NCBI RefSeq assembly: GCF_014647235.1
Contig: NZ_BMOU01000001.1
Location: 290,262-354,261, forward strand
DNA: 64,000 bases
Origin: Haloarcula pellucida
Lineage (GTDB): Archaea; Halobacteriota; Halobacteria; Halobacteriales; Haloarculaceae
Reading direction: 5' to 3'
The translations under genes were made by a program, and so were the position numbers. The notes beneath the pieces were generated by a model. The model did no database searches, was not told the DNA's origin, and saw only the letters and a program-made list of their open reading frames with translations. Shown piece by piece: positions 33,851 to 41,841 of the stretch; position 1 is the first letter of the stretch, and each line of letters opens with the position of its first letter.

Positions 33851-34186
33851 GCTGTATCCTACGGTTAGGGCCGTCAGGGGCGATATTCTATCCTACCGGT
33901 CGGGATCTGACGGTCACTCCCGTCCCGGCTGGCGGTCGTAGTGTCTTGCTAGCTATCGACTATTGGTAATAGGTCACTACCAGCACTATCAGTATTGTTT
34001 TGTGACCGGCCACTAGATAGTCGTGTAGAGCTACGCACAGATGGCAAACTACGAGCATACGAACGCCACCCGCTTGCAGTCGCCGATTTCAACCCACTGC
34101 GGGGCCGGACTGGCTCGCAATCGAGGTTTCGAGAGCGACGGGCTGTGGCGTACTGAGAGCGAAAACGGGCTGTCGACGGGTGGCGC
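33791..34186. other. Intergenic region upstream of the response regulator
   Basis: About 395 bases, AT-rich at the left. A 49-codon frame from ATG 34041, MANYEHTNATRLQS and onward, ends at TGA overlapping the ATG of the response-regulator frame (ATGA at 34187-34190), but it is rich in Arg, Ser and Gly and shows no domain. A short inverted repeat CTATT-GGT-AATAG lies at 33959-33971. Nothing else is supported. Confidence 0.4.
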
Positions 34187-35116
34187 ATGACGACTGACGG
34201 GACCGCAGGCGGCACGATCGAACTGTCGCGCGACGTCCTTCGCGGGAGCCATCGCGCTTCGAACCGGAACGCCCCGCTCATCCGAACGGAGTCGTCTGAC
34301 TCCGCCGAGGAGATGCAGTCAGAGGTGCCGATTCCGCTGGCGAAGGTCGAGACGGACCAGCAGATTCGCGTTCTGCACGTCGACGACAACCCGCAGATAG
34401 GCGACCTGATAGAGACGTTCCTCGAACGGGTAAACGACGAGTTCTGCGTTGTCAGCGAGACGAGCGCCGTGGCCGCGCTCGACCGCCTGCGCGAGGAGAG
34501 CGTCGACTGCGTCGTCAGCGACTACCAGATGCCCAACACCGACGGGCTGGAACTCCTCGAAATCGTCCGTGAGCAGTATCCCGACCTTCCGTTTATCCTC
34601 TTTACCGGGCACGGCAGCGAGGAGATAGCGAGTGAGGCGATTCAGGCCGGTGTCACCGACTACATGCAGAAGGGGACCGGAACGGACCAGTACGAAGTCC
34701 TCGCAAACCGCGTCGAGAACGCCGTCGAGAAACGTCGGACCGAACAGCAGTTCTGGAACGCGCTGTCGTGGTATCAGCGCCTCGTCGAACAGGAGATCGC
34801 CGGCGTTTGCATCGTTCAGAACCACGAGTTCGTCTACGTGAACCGGAAACTGGCCAAGACGTTCGGCTACACGCAGAGCGAACTCGTCGGTGCGTCGCCC
34901 GCGCGTATCACTGCCGCCGACGACAGTTCCTTCTTCGAGGACGTCCAGTCCGAGAACTACGGGGTTCAGGCGCTCGAGTCGACGTTCACCGGTATCTGCG
35001 CCGACGGCGAACGGGTGACCGTCGAAGTCTCTGGTGGCGCTATCGACTACGACGACGCGCCGGCGTGGATCGGCATCCTCCGGGCGACAGACGACTACCC
35101 GGAGAGCGAGGACTAG
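34187..35116 (+). CDS. Response regulator with receiver and PAS domains
   Basis: A 309-residue protein: a receiver domain (IRVLHVDDNPQIGDLI, phosphoacceptor Asp in VDCVVSDYQMPNTDGLELL, and a DYMQKG lysine), then a PAS sensor (residues about 185-300: ENAVEKRRTEQQFWNALSWYQRLVEQEIAGVCIVQNHEFVYVN). There is no kinase or DNA-binding domain, so it probably relays to a partner elsewhere. The receiver starts near residue 60; an alternative ATG at 34313 would remove 42 odd residues, but their G/C3 bias is coding-like, so 34187 is kept. Confidence 0.8.
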   Translation: MTTDGTAGGTIELSRDVLRGSHRASNRNAPLIRTESSDSAEEMQSEVPIPLAKVETDQQIRVLHVDDNPQIGDLIETFLERVNDEFCVVSETSAVAALDRLREESVDCVVSDYQMPNTDGLELLEIVREQYPDLPFILFTGHGSEEIASEAIQAGVTDYMQKGTGTDQYEVLANRVENAVEKRRTEQQFWNALSWYQRLVEQEIAGVCIVQNHEFVYVNRKLAKTFGYTQSELVGASPARITAADDSSFFEDVQSENYGVQALESTFTGICADGERVTVEVSGGAIDYDDAPAWIGILRATDDYPESED

Positions 35117-35191
35117 GGCCTCGGACGCTCGCTTTTGTCGCGGTCTCGCACAAGCACAACCCCTTTGGACGGCCCACCCGAAGAGCCGACA

Positions 35192-36130
35192 ATGTCGGAG
35201 TGTGACGTCTGTGGTAAGCAAGAAAACATGCCCTACCAGTGCGGGCACTGCGGGGGGACCTTCTGTGCCGAACACCGGTTGCCCGAGTCCCACAACTGTG
35301 CGGGACTGGACAACTGGAACGACCCGCAAGGCGTGTTCGACAGCGGGTTCGACGACAGCGTCGACAGCGGCGGGTCGTCGCAGTCGGGCGGACTGACGGG
35401 CCGACTCGGGTTCGACACCGGTCCCGGTGGACCGATGGCGTACTTCCGCGGGAACATGACCTACGTGTTCCTCGCGGTGATGGCCATCACCTTCCTCCTC
35501 GAGATCGTCGTCCTCCGGGTACTCGGGAGCCAGCAACTGTTTCAGACGCTGTTCGTCCTCCATCCGAATAACCCGGAGTACGTCTGGACGTGGGTCACCT
35601 CCGTCTTCGCACACTCTCCGCGCGGGTTCTACCACATCCTCGGGAACGGCATCATCATCTACTTCTTCGGCCGCATCGTCGAACAGCAGTTGGGGTCGAA
35701 GCGGTTCACGGTGTTCTTCCTCGTCTCGGGGATGCTCGCGGGCCTCGGCCAGATTGCCCTACAGGCCGTGCAGGGGACCGGCGCCTACGGCGTCCTCGGT
35801 GCGAGCGGGGCCGCACTGGCTATTCTGGCGTTCCTCACGGTCCTCAACCCCGGACTCCGCGTGTACCTCTACTTCCTAATTCCGGTGCCAATCTGGGCCA
35901 TCACCGGGTTCTACGTCCTGTTCAGCATCCTCGGGTCGCTGTCACCCGGGTCCGTGGGCCTCCTCGGGGGCAACATCGCCCACACCGCCCACCTCATCGG
36001 CCTCGCCATCGGCCTCTGGTACGGTCGGAAGTTCAAGAGCCAGATGCGCGTGCCCAGCCAACTCCAGTTCGGGCGGGGCGGTGGTGGCCCCGGCGGCCCG
36101 GGTGGACCGGGTGGACGCGGCCCCTTCTGA
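35192..36130 (+). CDS. Rhomboid intramembrane protease with N-terminal AN1 zinc finger
   Basis: A 312-residue fusion. Residues 4-36 form an AN1-type finger with exact spacing C4-x2-C7-x9-C17-x2-C20-x4-C25-x2-H28-x5-H34-x-C36. A Gly/Ser linker leads to six membrane helices. The catalytic serine lies in GVLGASGAALAI and the histidine in IAHTAHLIGLAIG. The cytoplasmic tail ends in Gly-Pro repeats (GGPGGPGG). Substrates are unknown; the finger may recruit ubiquitin-like or other partners. The stop codon is one base before the next gene. Confidence 0.9.
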   Translation: MSECDVCGKQENMPYQCGHCGGTFCAEHRLPESHNCAGLDNWNDPQGVFDSGFDDSVDSGGSSQSGGLTGRLGFDTGPGGPMAYFRGNMTYVFLAVMAITFLLEIVVLRVLGSQQLFQTLFVLHPNNPEYVWTWVTSVFAHSPRGFYHILGNGIIIYFFGRIVEQQLGSKRFTVFFLVSGMLAGLGQIALQAVQGTGAYGVLGASGAALAILAFLTVLNPGLRVYLYFLIPVPIWAITGFYVLFSILGSLSPGSVGLLGGNIAHTAHLIGLAIGLWYGRKFKSQMRVPSQLQFGRGGGGPGGPGGPGGRGPF

Positions 36131-36131
36131 G

Positions 36132-36944
36132 ATGGACGTCGTTCGCCCCGAGTTCGTCCCCGACCCGTCGCTGTCGACGGCCGAGATGGAGACGCTCCAG
36201 CGGGACATCGCCCGAGCGGCCGTCTTCGAAGACGACCACGCTGTCGACCCCGAATCGGTCGCCATCGACGGGCCGGTCGGACAGTCGACCCTCGGCGAGG
36301 CCGGCGACGGGTCTGTGGACGAACCGGATACCGACCGACCACTCGTCGCGGGCGTCGACCAGGCGTTCGTCGGTGACCGGGCCGTCTCGGCCGTCGTCGT
36401 CCTGCGCGGCCGCGAGGTCGTAGAGCGGGTGTACGCCGTCGAATCGACGGAGATTCCGTACGTTCCCGGACTGCTCTCCTTCCGCGAGGGCGGGGCCATC
36501 CTCTCGGCGTTCGCCGAACTCGACCACGAACCCGATATCGTGTTCGTCGACGGGAGTGGCCGCATCCACTACCGCGAGGCGGGCCTCGCGACGCACGTCG
36601 GCGTCACCCTCGACGTGCCGACGGTCGGCGTCGCGAAGAACCTCCTCTGTGGAACCCCCCGCGAGTCGCTGGACCGCAAACTCCCCGAAGGCGCGCGAGT
36701 CCCGATCGACGCCGACGACGAAGTGGAGACGGCCGAAAACGGGGTCTGCATCGGGTACGCCGTCCAGACGCGGCAGTACGAGTCAGAGACGCAGTACGTC
36801 AACCCGCTTCTGGTCAGTCCCGGCCACCGCGTCAGCGCCGAGACGGCCGCGGACCTCGTGTTGGCGACGGCCGCTGGCTACAAGCTCCCCGAGCCGACCC
36901 GATTGGCGGATGACTACGCCGACGAGGTCAAGACCGACGTGTGA
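36132..36944 (+). CDS. nfi: Endonuclease V
   Basis: A 270-residue enzyme that nicks near deaminated adenine (inosine) in DNA. The catalytic aspartate block LVAGVDQAFVGDRAVSAVVVLRG, the EIPYVPGLLSFREG motif with its glutamate and arginine, DIVFVDGSGRIHYREAGLATHVGV with the second acidic pair, and the final VGVAKNLLCG lysine are all present. It follows the rhomboid gene by one base and is probably cotranscribed with it. Slightly longer than bacterial EndoV because of an acidic N-terminal 50 residues. Confidence 0.95.
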   Translation: MDVVRPEFVPDPSLSTAEMETLQRDIARAAVFEDDHAVDPESVAIDGPVGQSTLGEAGDGSVDEPDTDRPLVAGVDQAFVGDRAVSAVVVLRGREVVERVYAVESTEIPYVPGLLSFREGGAILSAFAELDHEPDIVFVDGSGRIHYREAGLATHVGVTLDVPTVGVAKNLLCGTPRESLDRKLPEGARVPIDADDEVETAENGVCIGYAVQTRQYESETQYVNPLLVSPGHRVSAETAADLVLATAAGYKLPEPTRLADDYADEVKTDV

Positions 36945-36998
36945 GACGGCCGACCGCGACCGGGTGAGCTTAATTGTCCGGGGCGTGTCGGGCCCGCC

Positions 36999-37820
36999 AT
37001 GGCCAAGACGGTGCTGATTACGGGTGCGGCCGGCGGCGTCGGTCGCGCGACCGCCGAGGCGTTTCTGGACGACGACTGGCGCGTGTGGGCGACGGCCGCC
37101 GACGAGGCCGACCTGACCGCCCTCGCCGAGGACGGCTGTGAGACGGCCGAACTCGACGTGACGAACGCGCGCGAGTGTGAACGCGTCGTCGAGGACGTGG
37201 TCGACGAGACGGGACGCATCGACTGTCTGGTGAACGCCGCGGGAACGGCCCAGTTCGGCGCTGTCGAGGACGTCTCGACGGCCGACCTAGAGGCCCAATT
37301 CGACCGCAACCTGCTCGGCACCCACCGGATGGTCCGAGAGGTCTTGCCACACATGCGCGCCCGGGAGAACGGGACCGTCGTCACCGTCTCCAGCGTTGCG
37401 GGCCGCCTCTCCCTCCCGGGACAGGGTGGCTACGCGGCCTCCCAGTTCGCCGTCGAGGGTCTGAGCGACGCGCTCCGCGTCGAGGCGGCGGAGTTCGACG
37501 TGGACGTGGTCGTCGTCGAACCCGGTCCCGTTCAGACCGCGGGCGAGGACGAAGCAGAACGGGGACCGAACGCCGAACAGACCGGGGCGTACGACTGGCT
37601 CTATCAGGCACGGGAAGACTCGCGACTCGCCGGCGTCAGGGACGCCGTCTCGGTGACGCCGGGCGCCGTCGCGCTGACCGTCCGCGACGCCGCCAACGCC
37701 AGCGACCCCGCCCCTCGCTACCCCGTCGGCGAGGGTGCGAAACTCCTCCTGCTCGCACGGCACGCCCCCGCTCGGTGGCGCGACGCCGCGCTCTCGGTCG
37801 TCCGAAAGCTACTCGACTGA
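36999..37820 (+). CDS. SDR-family oxidoreductase lacking the catalytic lysine
   Basis: A 273-residue short-chain dehydrogenase/reductase. The cofactor loop is TGAAGGVG (residues 8-15), NAAG at 79-82 and the active serine SSVAG at about 131. The catalytic Y-x-x-x-K reads Tyr145-Ala-Ala-Ser-Gln149: the lysine is a glutamine (codon CAG at 37443-37445). The Rossmann fold is otherwise typical. Loss of Lys usually impairs hydride-transfer chemistry, so this may be a binding protein, a special enzyme or a sequence error. It has its own start 54 bases after endonuclease V. Confidence 0.85.
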   Translation: MAKTVLITGAAGGVGRATAEAFLDDDWRVWATAADEADLTALAEDGCETAELDVTNARECERVVEDVVDETGRIDCLVNAAGTAQFGAVEDVSTADLEAQFDRNLLGTHRMVREVLPHMRARENGTVVTVSSVAGRLSLPGQGGYAASQFAVEGLSDALRVEAAEFDVDVVVVEPGPVQTAGEDEAERGPNAEQTGAYDWLYQAREDSRLAGVRDAVSVTPGAVALTVRDAANASDPAPRYPVGEGAKLLLLARHAPARWRDAALSVVRKLLD

Positions 37821-37821
37821 C

Positions 37822-38898
37822 TCAGTCGAGACAGGCCGCCACGACGGCGAGCAGTCGCTCGCCGTGGACCTCCTCTGCGAACAGCGGGACCCGGCGGACC
37901 TCGTGGCCCCGGAACAGGTCCTGTGCGCGACGGAGAGCGTCCTGTTGGACCTGCCAGCGGCGGGCACAGAACTCGCAGTCGTCGTGGTTCGGCCCGGCGA
38001 TGTCCACTTCCTGACCGAGCACCTCGCTGGGGTCCTGCATCACGCGGTTGACGACGACGGTGCCGACGGGGATGTCGAACTCCCGCAACTGCCCGAGCAG
38101 GCGTTCGGACTCGACGACGGAGAGTTCCTCGGGAACCATCACGATACGGAAGTCAGTCTTCGTCGGGTCGCGCAGAATCGCCCGCAGGTGCTCGATGCGG
38201 TCGCTGAGTTCGCGCAGGTCCTCGATTCCCTCCTCGGGGTCGACCTCCTCGTCGCCGCCGAACATCCCGGTGAGGTTGCCCATCATCCCCGAGAAGCGCT
38301 CGCGCAACTGGAGAATCTTCCCGACCATCGAGTCCATCGTCTCGGGCAGTTCCAGCAGTCGGAGCGTGTGGCCGGTCGGTGCGGTGTCCACGACGACGCG
38401 GTCGAACCGGTCGTCGTCGATGTAATCGAGCAGGAGACGCATCGCGGCGGCCTCGTCGGCCCCGGGCATCGACCCGCCGAGGAGGCCGTCCTCGCCGCCG
38501 ACGGGACCGCCGTCGCTGGCGCCGCCACCGCCGCCGAGCGGACCGTCGTCCCCGCCGAGCATCCCGCCGAGACCGCCCAGCGCGTCGTCTTCCATGCCGA
38601 GGGGGCCCTCGCCGACGGCTTCCTCGGGGTCGATTTCGGCGGCAAACAGCGGGACGTCGTCTCGGATTCGCGTCGGGGTCGCGGGAATCTGCGTCTCCAG
38701 CGTGTCCGACAGCGAGTGGGCGGGGTCCGTCGAGACGACGAGCGTCGCCGTCCCGTCGCGGGCGGAGGCCAGTGCGGTGGCGGCGGCACACGTCGTCTTG
38801 CCGACGCCGCCTTTGCCGCCGTATAGCACGTAGTCAGGTGCGTCGACACCGGTCGGCGCGTCGATGTCGTCGACTGCCTCGACGTCGAGGTTGTTCAT
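37822..38898 (-). CDS. ArsA/Get3-type ATPase
   Basis: A 358-residue ATPase of the ArsA/GET3 superfamily. The deviant Walker A is YGGKGGVGKTT (residues 26-36), with Walker B-type DRVVVDTAPTGHTLRLLELP and the A-loop VVNRVMQDP. A pair Cys in CEFCARR recalls the Get3 zinc site. Residues about 97-143 form a Gly-rich low-complexity loop (GGLGGMLGG) absent from most relatives. The ATG at 38898 is preferred: the upstream 34 codons have many A/T third bases, unlike the gene. A tail-anchored-protein targeting role is likelier than arsenite transport since no arsB is present. Confidence 0.85.
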   Translation of the reverse strand: MNNLDVEAVDDIDAPTGVDAPDYVLYGGKGGVGKTTCAAATALASARDGTATLVVSTDPAHSLSDTLETQIPATPTRIRDDVPLFAAEIDPEEAVGEGPLGMEDDALGGLGGMLGGDDGPLGGGGGASDGGPVGGEDGLLGGSMPGADEAAAMRLLLDYIDDDRFDRVVVDTAPTGHTLRLLELPETMDSMVGKILQLRERFSGMMGNLTGMFGGDEEVDPEEGIEDLRELSDRIEHLRAILRDPTKTDFRIVMVPEELSVVESERLLGQLREFDIPVGTVVVNRVMQDPSEVLGQEVDIAGPNHDDCEFCARRWQVQQDALRRAQDLFRGHEVRRVPLFAEEVHGERLLAVVAACLD

Positions 38899-39015
38899 AC
38901 CCGGGGCTACGTCTCTGGCCTTGAGTACTTCCCGAAAACGACGCGATGGGTCCGGTGTGCCGTCGGCGTCGGGTGCGTCGTCCGACGGGGGACCACTCAC
39001 GGGGACCGGTCGGCG

Positions 39016-39177
39016 CTACTGGCGGGAGGACCGTGCTTCGCGCACTTCGGCACCGTCGCGCAGTTTGTCTTCGCAATTCGGGCAGACCCTGGGCCCGTGT
39101 GCTTCGGAGGCTTCTGGTGTGAAGACCCGCACGTACTGCTCGGTTACGAACTCACCGCAGTTTTGACACTCGGGCAT
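39016..39177 (-). CDS. Small zinc-ribbon protein (53 aa), DUF7563-like
   Basis: A 53-residue protein: MPECQNCGEFVTEQYVRVFTPE, then PRVCPNCEDKLRDG. Two CxxC knuckles (Cys4/Cys7 and Cys33/Cys36) make one zinc site. I recall the family as haloarchaeal DUF7563; the function is unknown. The ATG at 39177 is preferred over the longer frame at 39222. A TATA-like CCTATACAG lies about 30 bases upstream. Confidence 0.7.
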   Translation of the reverse strand: MPECQNCGEFVTEQYVRVFTPEASEAHGPRVCPNCEDKLRDGAEVREARSSRQ

Positions 39178-39267
39178 CTCTTGTAACACTCGAATGATTC
39201 TGTATAGGCTTTTTGTTGCCAACCAAAAGCTCCGGTTAATAACTCCTTCCAGGCGAACTACCCGGCA

Positions 39268-41712
39268 TTAATCGCGGTTTCGCCAGAACGAATCGAGTTG
39301 GTCGGCGAGGAACGCCGGTGTCATGCGGGTGAACTCTGTGCGTTCGCCTTCCGGCAAAAAGGGATAGACGGAGTGGCGCGCGTCCGGCGTGTACCGCCGT
39401 CCGACGAACGCACGAACGCCGACCTCCTCGCTCCCGCGGATGACGCGACCGATGGCTTGGCGCGCGCGGCGGACGGCCGGGACGGTCAGCGCGTACTCGA
39501 AGGCGTTCTCGTCGCCGAAGGCGTCGCCGTAGGCCCGCTGGACCGCTCGGACCCGAGGTGAGCCGATGTTGACAAGCGGCACGCCGACGACGGCACAGGT
39601 CGACAGCTTCTCGCCGTCGTAGTCGACGCCTTCGGTCAGCGTCCCCCGGGTCGACGTGACCAGCACCTTCCCGTCACCGCCGAAGAACGCCTGTTTGCGG
39701 CGTTCGGTCGCCTCGTTGCTGGACGACTCGTCGACGACGACGGGTTTCTCGACGGCCTCCTGTAGATACGCCCCCGCCCAGCGCGCCTCCCGGTAGTTCG
39801 GCATCGCCACCATGACGTTGCCCGGCGAGCGAGCGATGGCCCGGAGCGCCTGTGCGTACTCGTCGCGGGTCGGGTTCCAGTTCTCGCCGAGCGGTTTCAT
39901 CGCCTCGGGGTCGCCTCGATTGCGAGCGGTGAACGGCCGCGCGTCCACGAGGTACGACGCGCGGTTCGCTTGCGGGAACGGGAGGTCGTACGTCGTCGTC
40001 CGGACCGGGCGCGTCAGGTCGTCCGCGTCGTCGCCGTCGTCCGTCTCGGCCAACGCGTCCAGTCCAGAGACGCGCGTGAACACGCCGAGCGGTTCGAGCG
40101 TCGCACTCATCAGCACACCCCCGCCCAACTCGTCGAAGGCGTCCCGCAGCGCCATCGCCGGCATGCAGTTGTAGCAGAGCAGGCCCGCCGTGTAGACGAC
40201 CTCGTAGTCGGCGTCGGTGCTCCGGGACTCCTTCGGCGAGTGTTCGAGTTCTATCTCCCGCAAAAACGTCGAGTGATCCCGCTCCCACCACTGTCCGGCG
40301 ATGACGCCGACGGCGGCACACACCGGTTGGCGGGCCAGTCCGAGTTGGTCGATGGCGTCCTCGACGGCCGCCCCGATTTTCGACAGCGAGCGCCAGAGCT
40401 GTCCGTCGTACCCCTTCTTTTCGGCCCACTCGGTGAGTTCGTCCTGTTCGACGGTGTCGGGGTCCCGGAGCGGTATCTCTCGGTCGTGCTCGGGCAGTGT
40501 CTCGGGGTTCGCCCGCCATCCCTCGTGTTCCGCGTCGAGGAACGACGCCACGCGGTCGTCCAGCCACCGACCGAGGTCGTCGTAGAACTTCCGGGCGTGG
40601 TCGACCGCTTCGAGCGGTACCTCGCGGGCCGAGAGGATTTCCCGGACTTGTTGCTTGTGGTCGGCGCTCTGCTGGGCGCGCTGGACCAGCAGGTTACAGT
40701 CGTTGCGCGCCTGCGTGATGGTCTGCCTGCCCAGTCTATCGGAGAGCAGGTCCCGAACCCGCTCTTCGAGGCGGTGGGCCTCGTCGACGACGACGAACGT
40801 CTGGTCGTCGAGAATCGACGACAGCAGCGGTCGAGCGGTCGGGTCGAAGAGGTGATTGTAGTTGCCAACGACCACGTCGGCTTGCTCCAGCATCACGCCC
40901 ATCACGCGATGCGGGCAGGTGCCCCGTTCGACCGCCGCCGGGAGGTAGTCCTCCAGCGTCACGACGTTGTTCGGTCCGGCCGAGAAGTCCACCGGAGACC
41001 CCTTGTTCCGTGCGTACCAGTCTGCCTCGAACGGGCAGTAGAGCGGCGGGTCGTCGCTCTCGGCCATCGATTCGGGTGCTGTGGGTTGCTCGGGGCGGTA
41101 CGGTGAGGCCGCGCCCGCCGTCGAGAGCGTGTCCTCGCCGATTCGGGTCTGAGCGGTGGCGTCGGGTCTGGCGGCCGCGGCGAGGTTCTGGCCCTTGCGC
41201 GGGTCCCACCACTGGTCCTCGTCGTCGACGTCGGTCTGGATGGCCGTCTCGGCGACGGCGGCCCCGTCCGAGCGGCCGTCGTCCTCGACGAGTCTGGCCG
41301 TCGCCTCGCGCAGGTCCTCACAGCGGTCGTGGGTGCCCACGTCGTCGGGGAACTGGCCCTCCCGTCCGTACGGACAGAGGTCCGTCTTCCCGACCAGCGC
41401 GATGCCGTCGAACGGGTCCTCGACGCCGGCGTTCAGCGTGCGCAGGTCGTCGACGAACTGCTGTAACTGCTGTTTGACTGGCGTGACGACGACGACTCGC
41501 TCGTAGCGGTCGGTGTCCCGAACGAGGTGGGCCGCGGCGGTCAGCGCCGCCATCGTCTTGCCGGTGCCACAGGGTCCCTCCATCGCCAGAAAGCCACGCG
41601 ATTTCCCGGCCTCGATGGCGCGCTCGACGGCGTCGGCTTGGTTCTCGTACGGTGCCTCGAAGCCGAAGTACTGCCGCCATGACTCGTCGCCTGACGAGGC
41701 CGTGTCCCGCAT
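39268..41712 (-). CDS. XPD/Rad3-type ATP-dependent DNA helicase
   Basis: An 814-residue superfamily-2 helicase. Motif I is MEGPCGTGKTMAALTAAAH, motif II FVVVDEAHRLEERV, later motifs LTEGVDYDGEKLSTCAVVGVPL and AIGRVIRGSEEVGVRAFVGRRY. Between I and II are scattered cysteines (LCPYGREG, HDRCEDLRE, PLYCPFEADW, GTCPHRVMG) that fit an XPD/DinG Fe-S cluster. The middle contains a long, variable acidic insertion. The ATG at 41712 is chosen; a GTG two codons earlier is possible. Likely in repair or transcription-coupled unwinding. Confidence 0.9.
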   Translation of the reverse strand: MRDTASSGDESWRQYFGFEAPYENQADAVERAIEAGKSRGFLAMEGPCGTGKTMAALTAAAHLVRDTDRYERVVVVTPVKQQLQQFVDDLRTLNAGVEDPFDGIALVGKTDLCPYGREGQFPDDVGTHDRCEDLREATARLVEDDGRSDGAAVAETAIQTDVDDEDQWWDPRKGQNLAAAARPDATAQTRIGEDTLSTAGAASPYRPEQPTAPESMAESDDPPLYCPFEADWYARNKGSPVDFSAGPNNVVTLEDYLPAAVERGTCPHRVMGVMLEQADVVVGNYNHLFDPTARPLLSSILDDQTFVVVDEAHRLEERVRDLLSDRLGRQTITQARNDCNLLVQRAQQSADHKQQVREILSAREVPLEAVDHARKFYDDLGRWLDDRVASFLDAEHEGWRANPETLPEHDREIPLRDPDTVEQDELTEWAEKKGYDGQLWRSLSKIGAAVEDAIDQLGLARQPVCAAVGVIAGQWWERDHSTFLREIELEHSPKESRSTDADYEVVYTAGLLCYNCMPAMALRDAFDELGGGVLMSATLEPLGVFTRVSGLDALAETDDGDDADDLTRPVRTTTYDLPFPQANRASYLVDARPFTARNRGDPEAMKPLGENWNPTRDEYAQALRAIARSPGNVMVAMPNYREARWAGAYLQEAVEKPVVVDESSSNEATERRKQAFFGGDGKVLVTSTRGTLTEGVDYDGEKLSTCAVVGVPLVNIGSPRVRAVQRAYGDAFGDENAFEYALTVPAVRRARQAIGRVIRGSEEVGVRAFVGRRYTPDARHSVYPFLPEGERTEFTRMTPAFLADQLDSFWRNRD

Positions 41713-41841
41713 CGGCACAGGATTAGGCGGCCCGGTATTTGAACCGCCGGGTTCGCCGGTACCGGAGCGACATCACGCCTCGACCGCGGGCGACGCAGTG
41801 ACCGCAGACAGGTCGAAAAACGGGCCGAGGACGACGCCGGA

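Noticed and set aside
36081-36125. GGT/GGC repeats at the end of the rhomboid gene as a separate repeat element
   Set aside because: In frame and encode a Gly-Pro tail.
38899-39000. 34-residue extension of the Get3/ArsA ATPase
   Set aside because: 13 of 34 codons end in A or T, unlike the gene body; ATG at 38898 puts the P-loop in the normal place.
39970-41106. Long forward frame opposite the XPD-like helicase
   Set aside because: Antisense to the DEAH region; no domain seen.
41722-41760. Possible hairpin (GGCGG ... CCGCC) upstream of the helicase gene
   Set aside because: Five-base stem with a long loop and no T tract on the relevant strand; within chance for this composition.
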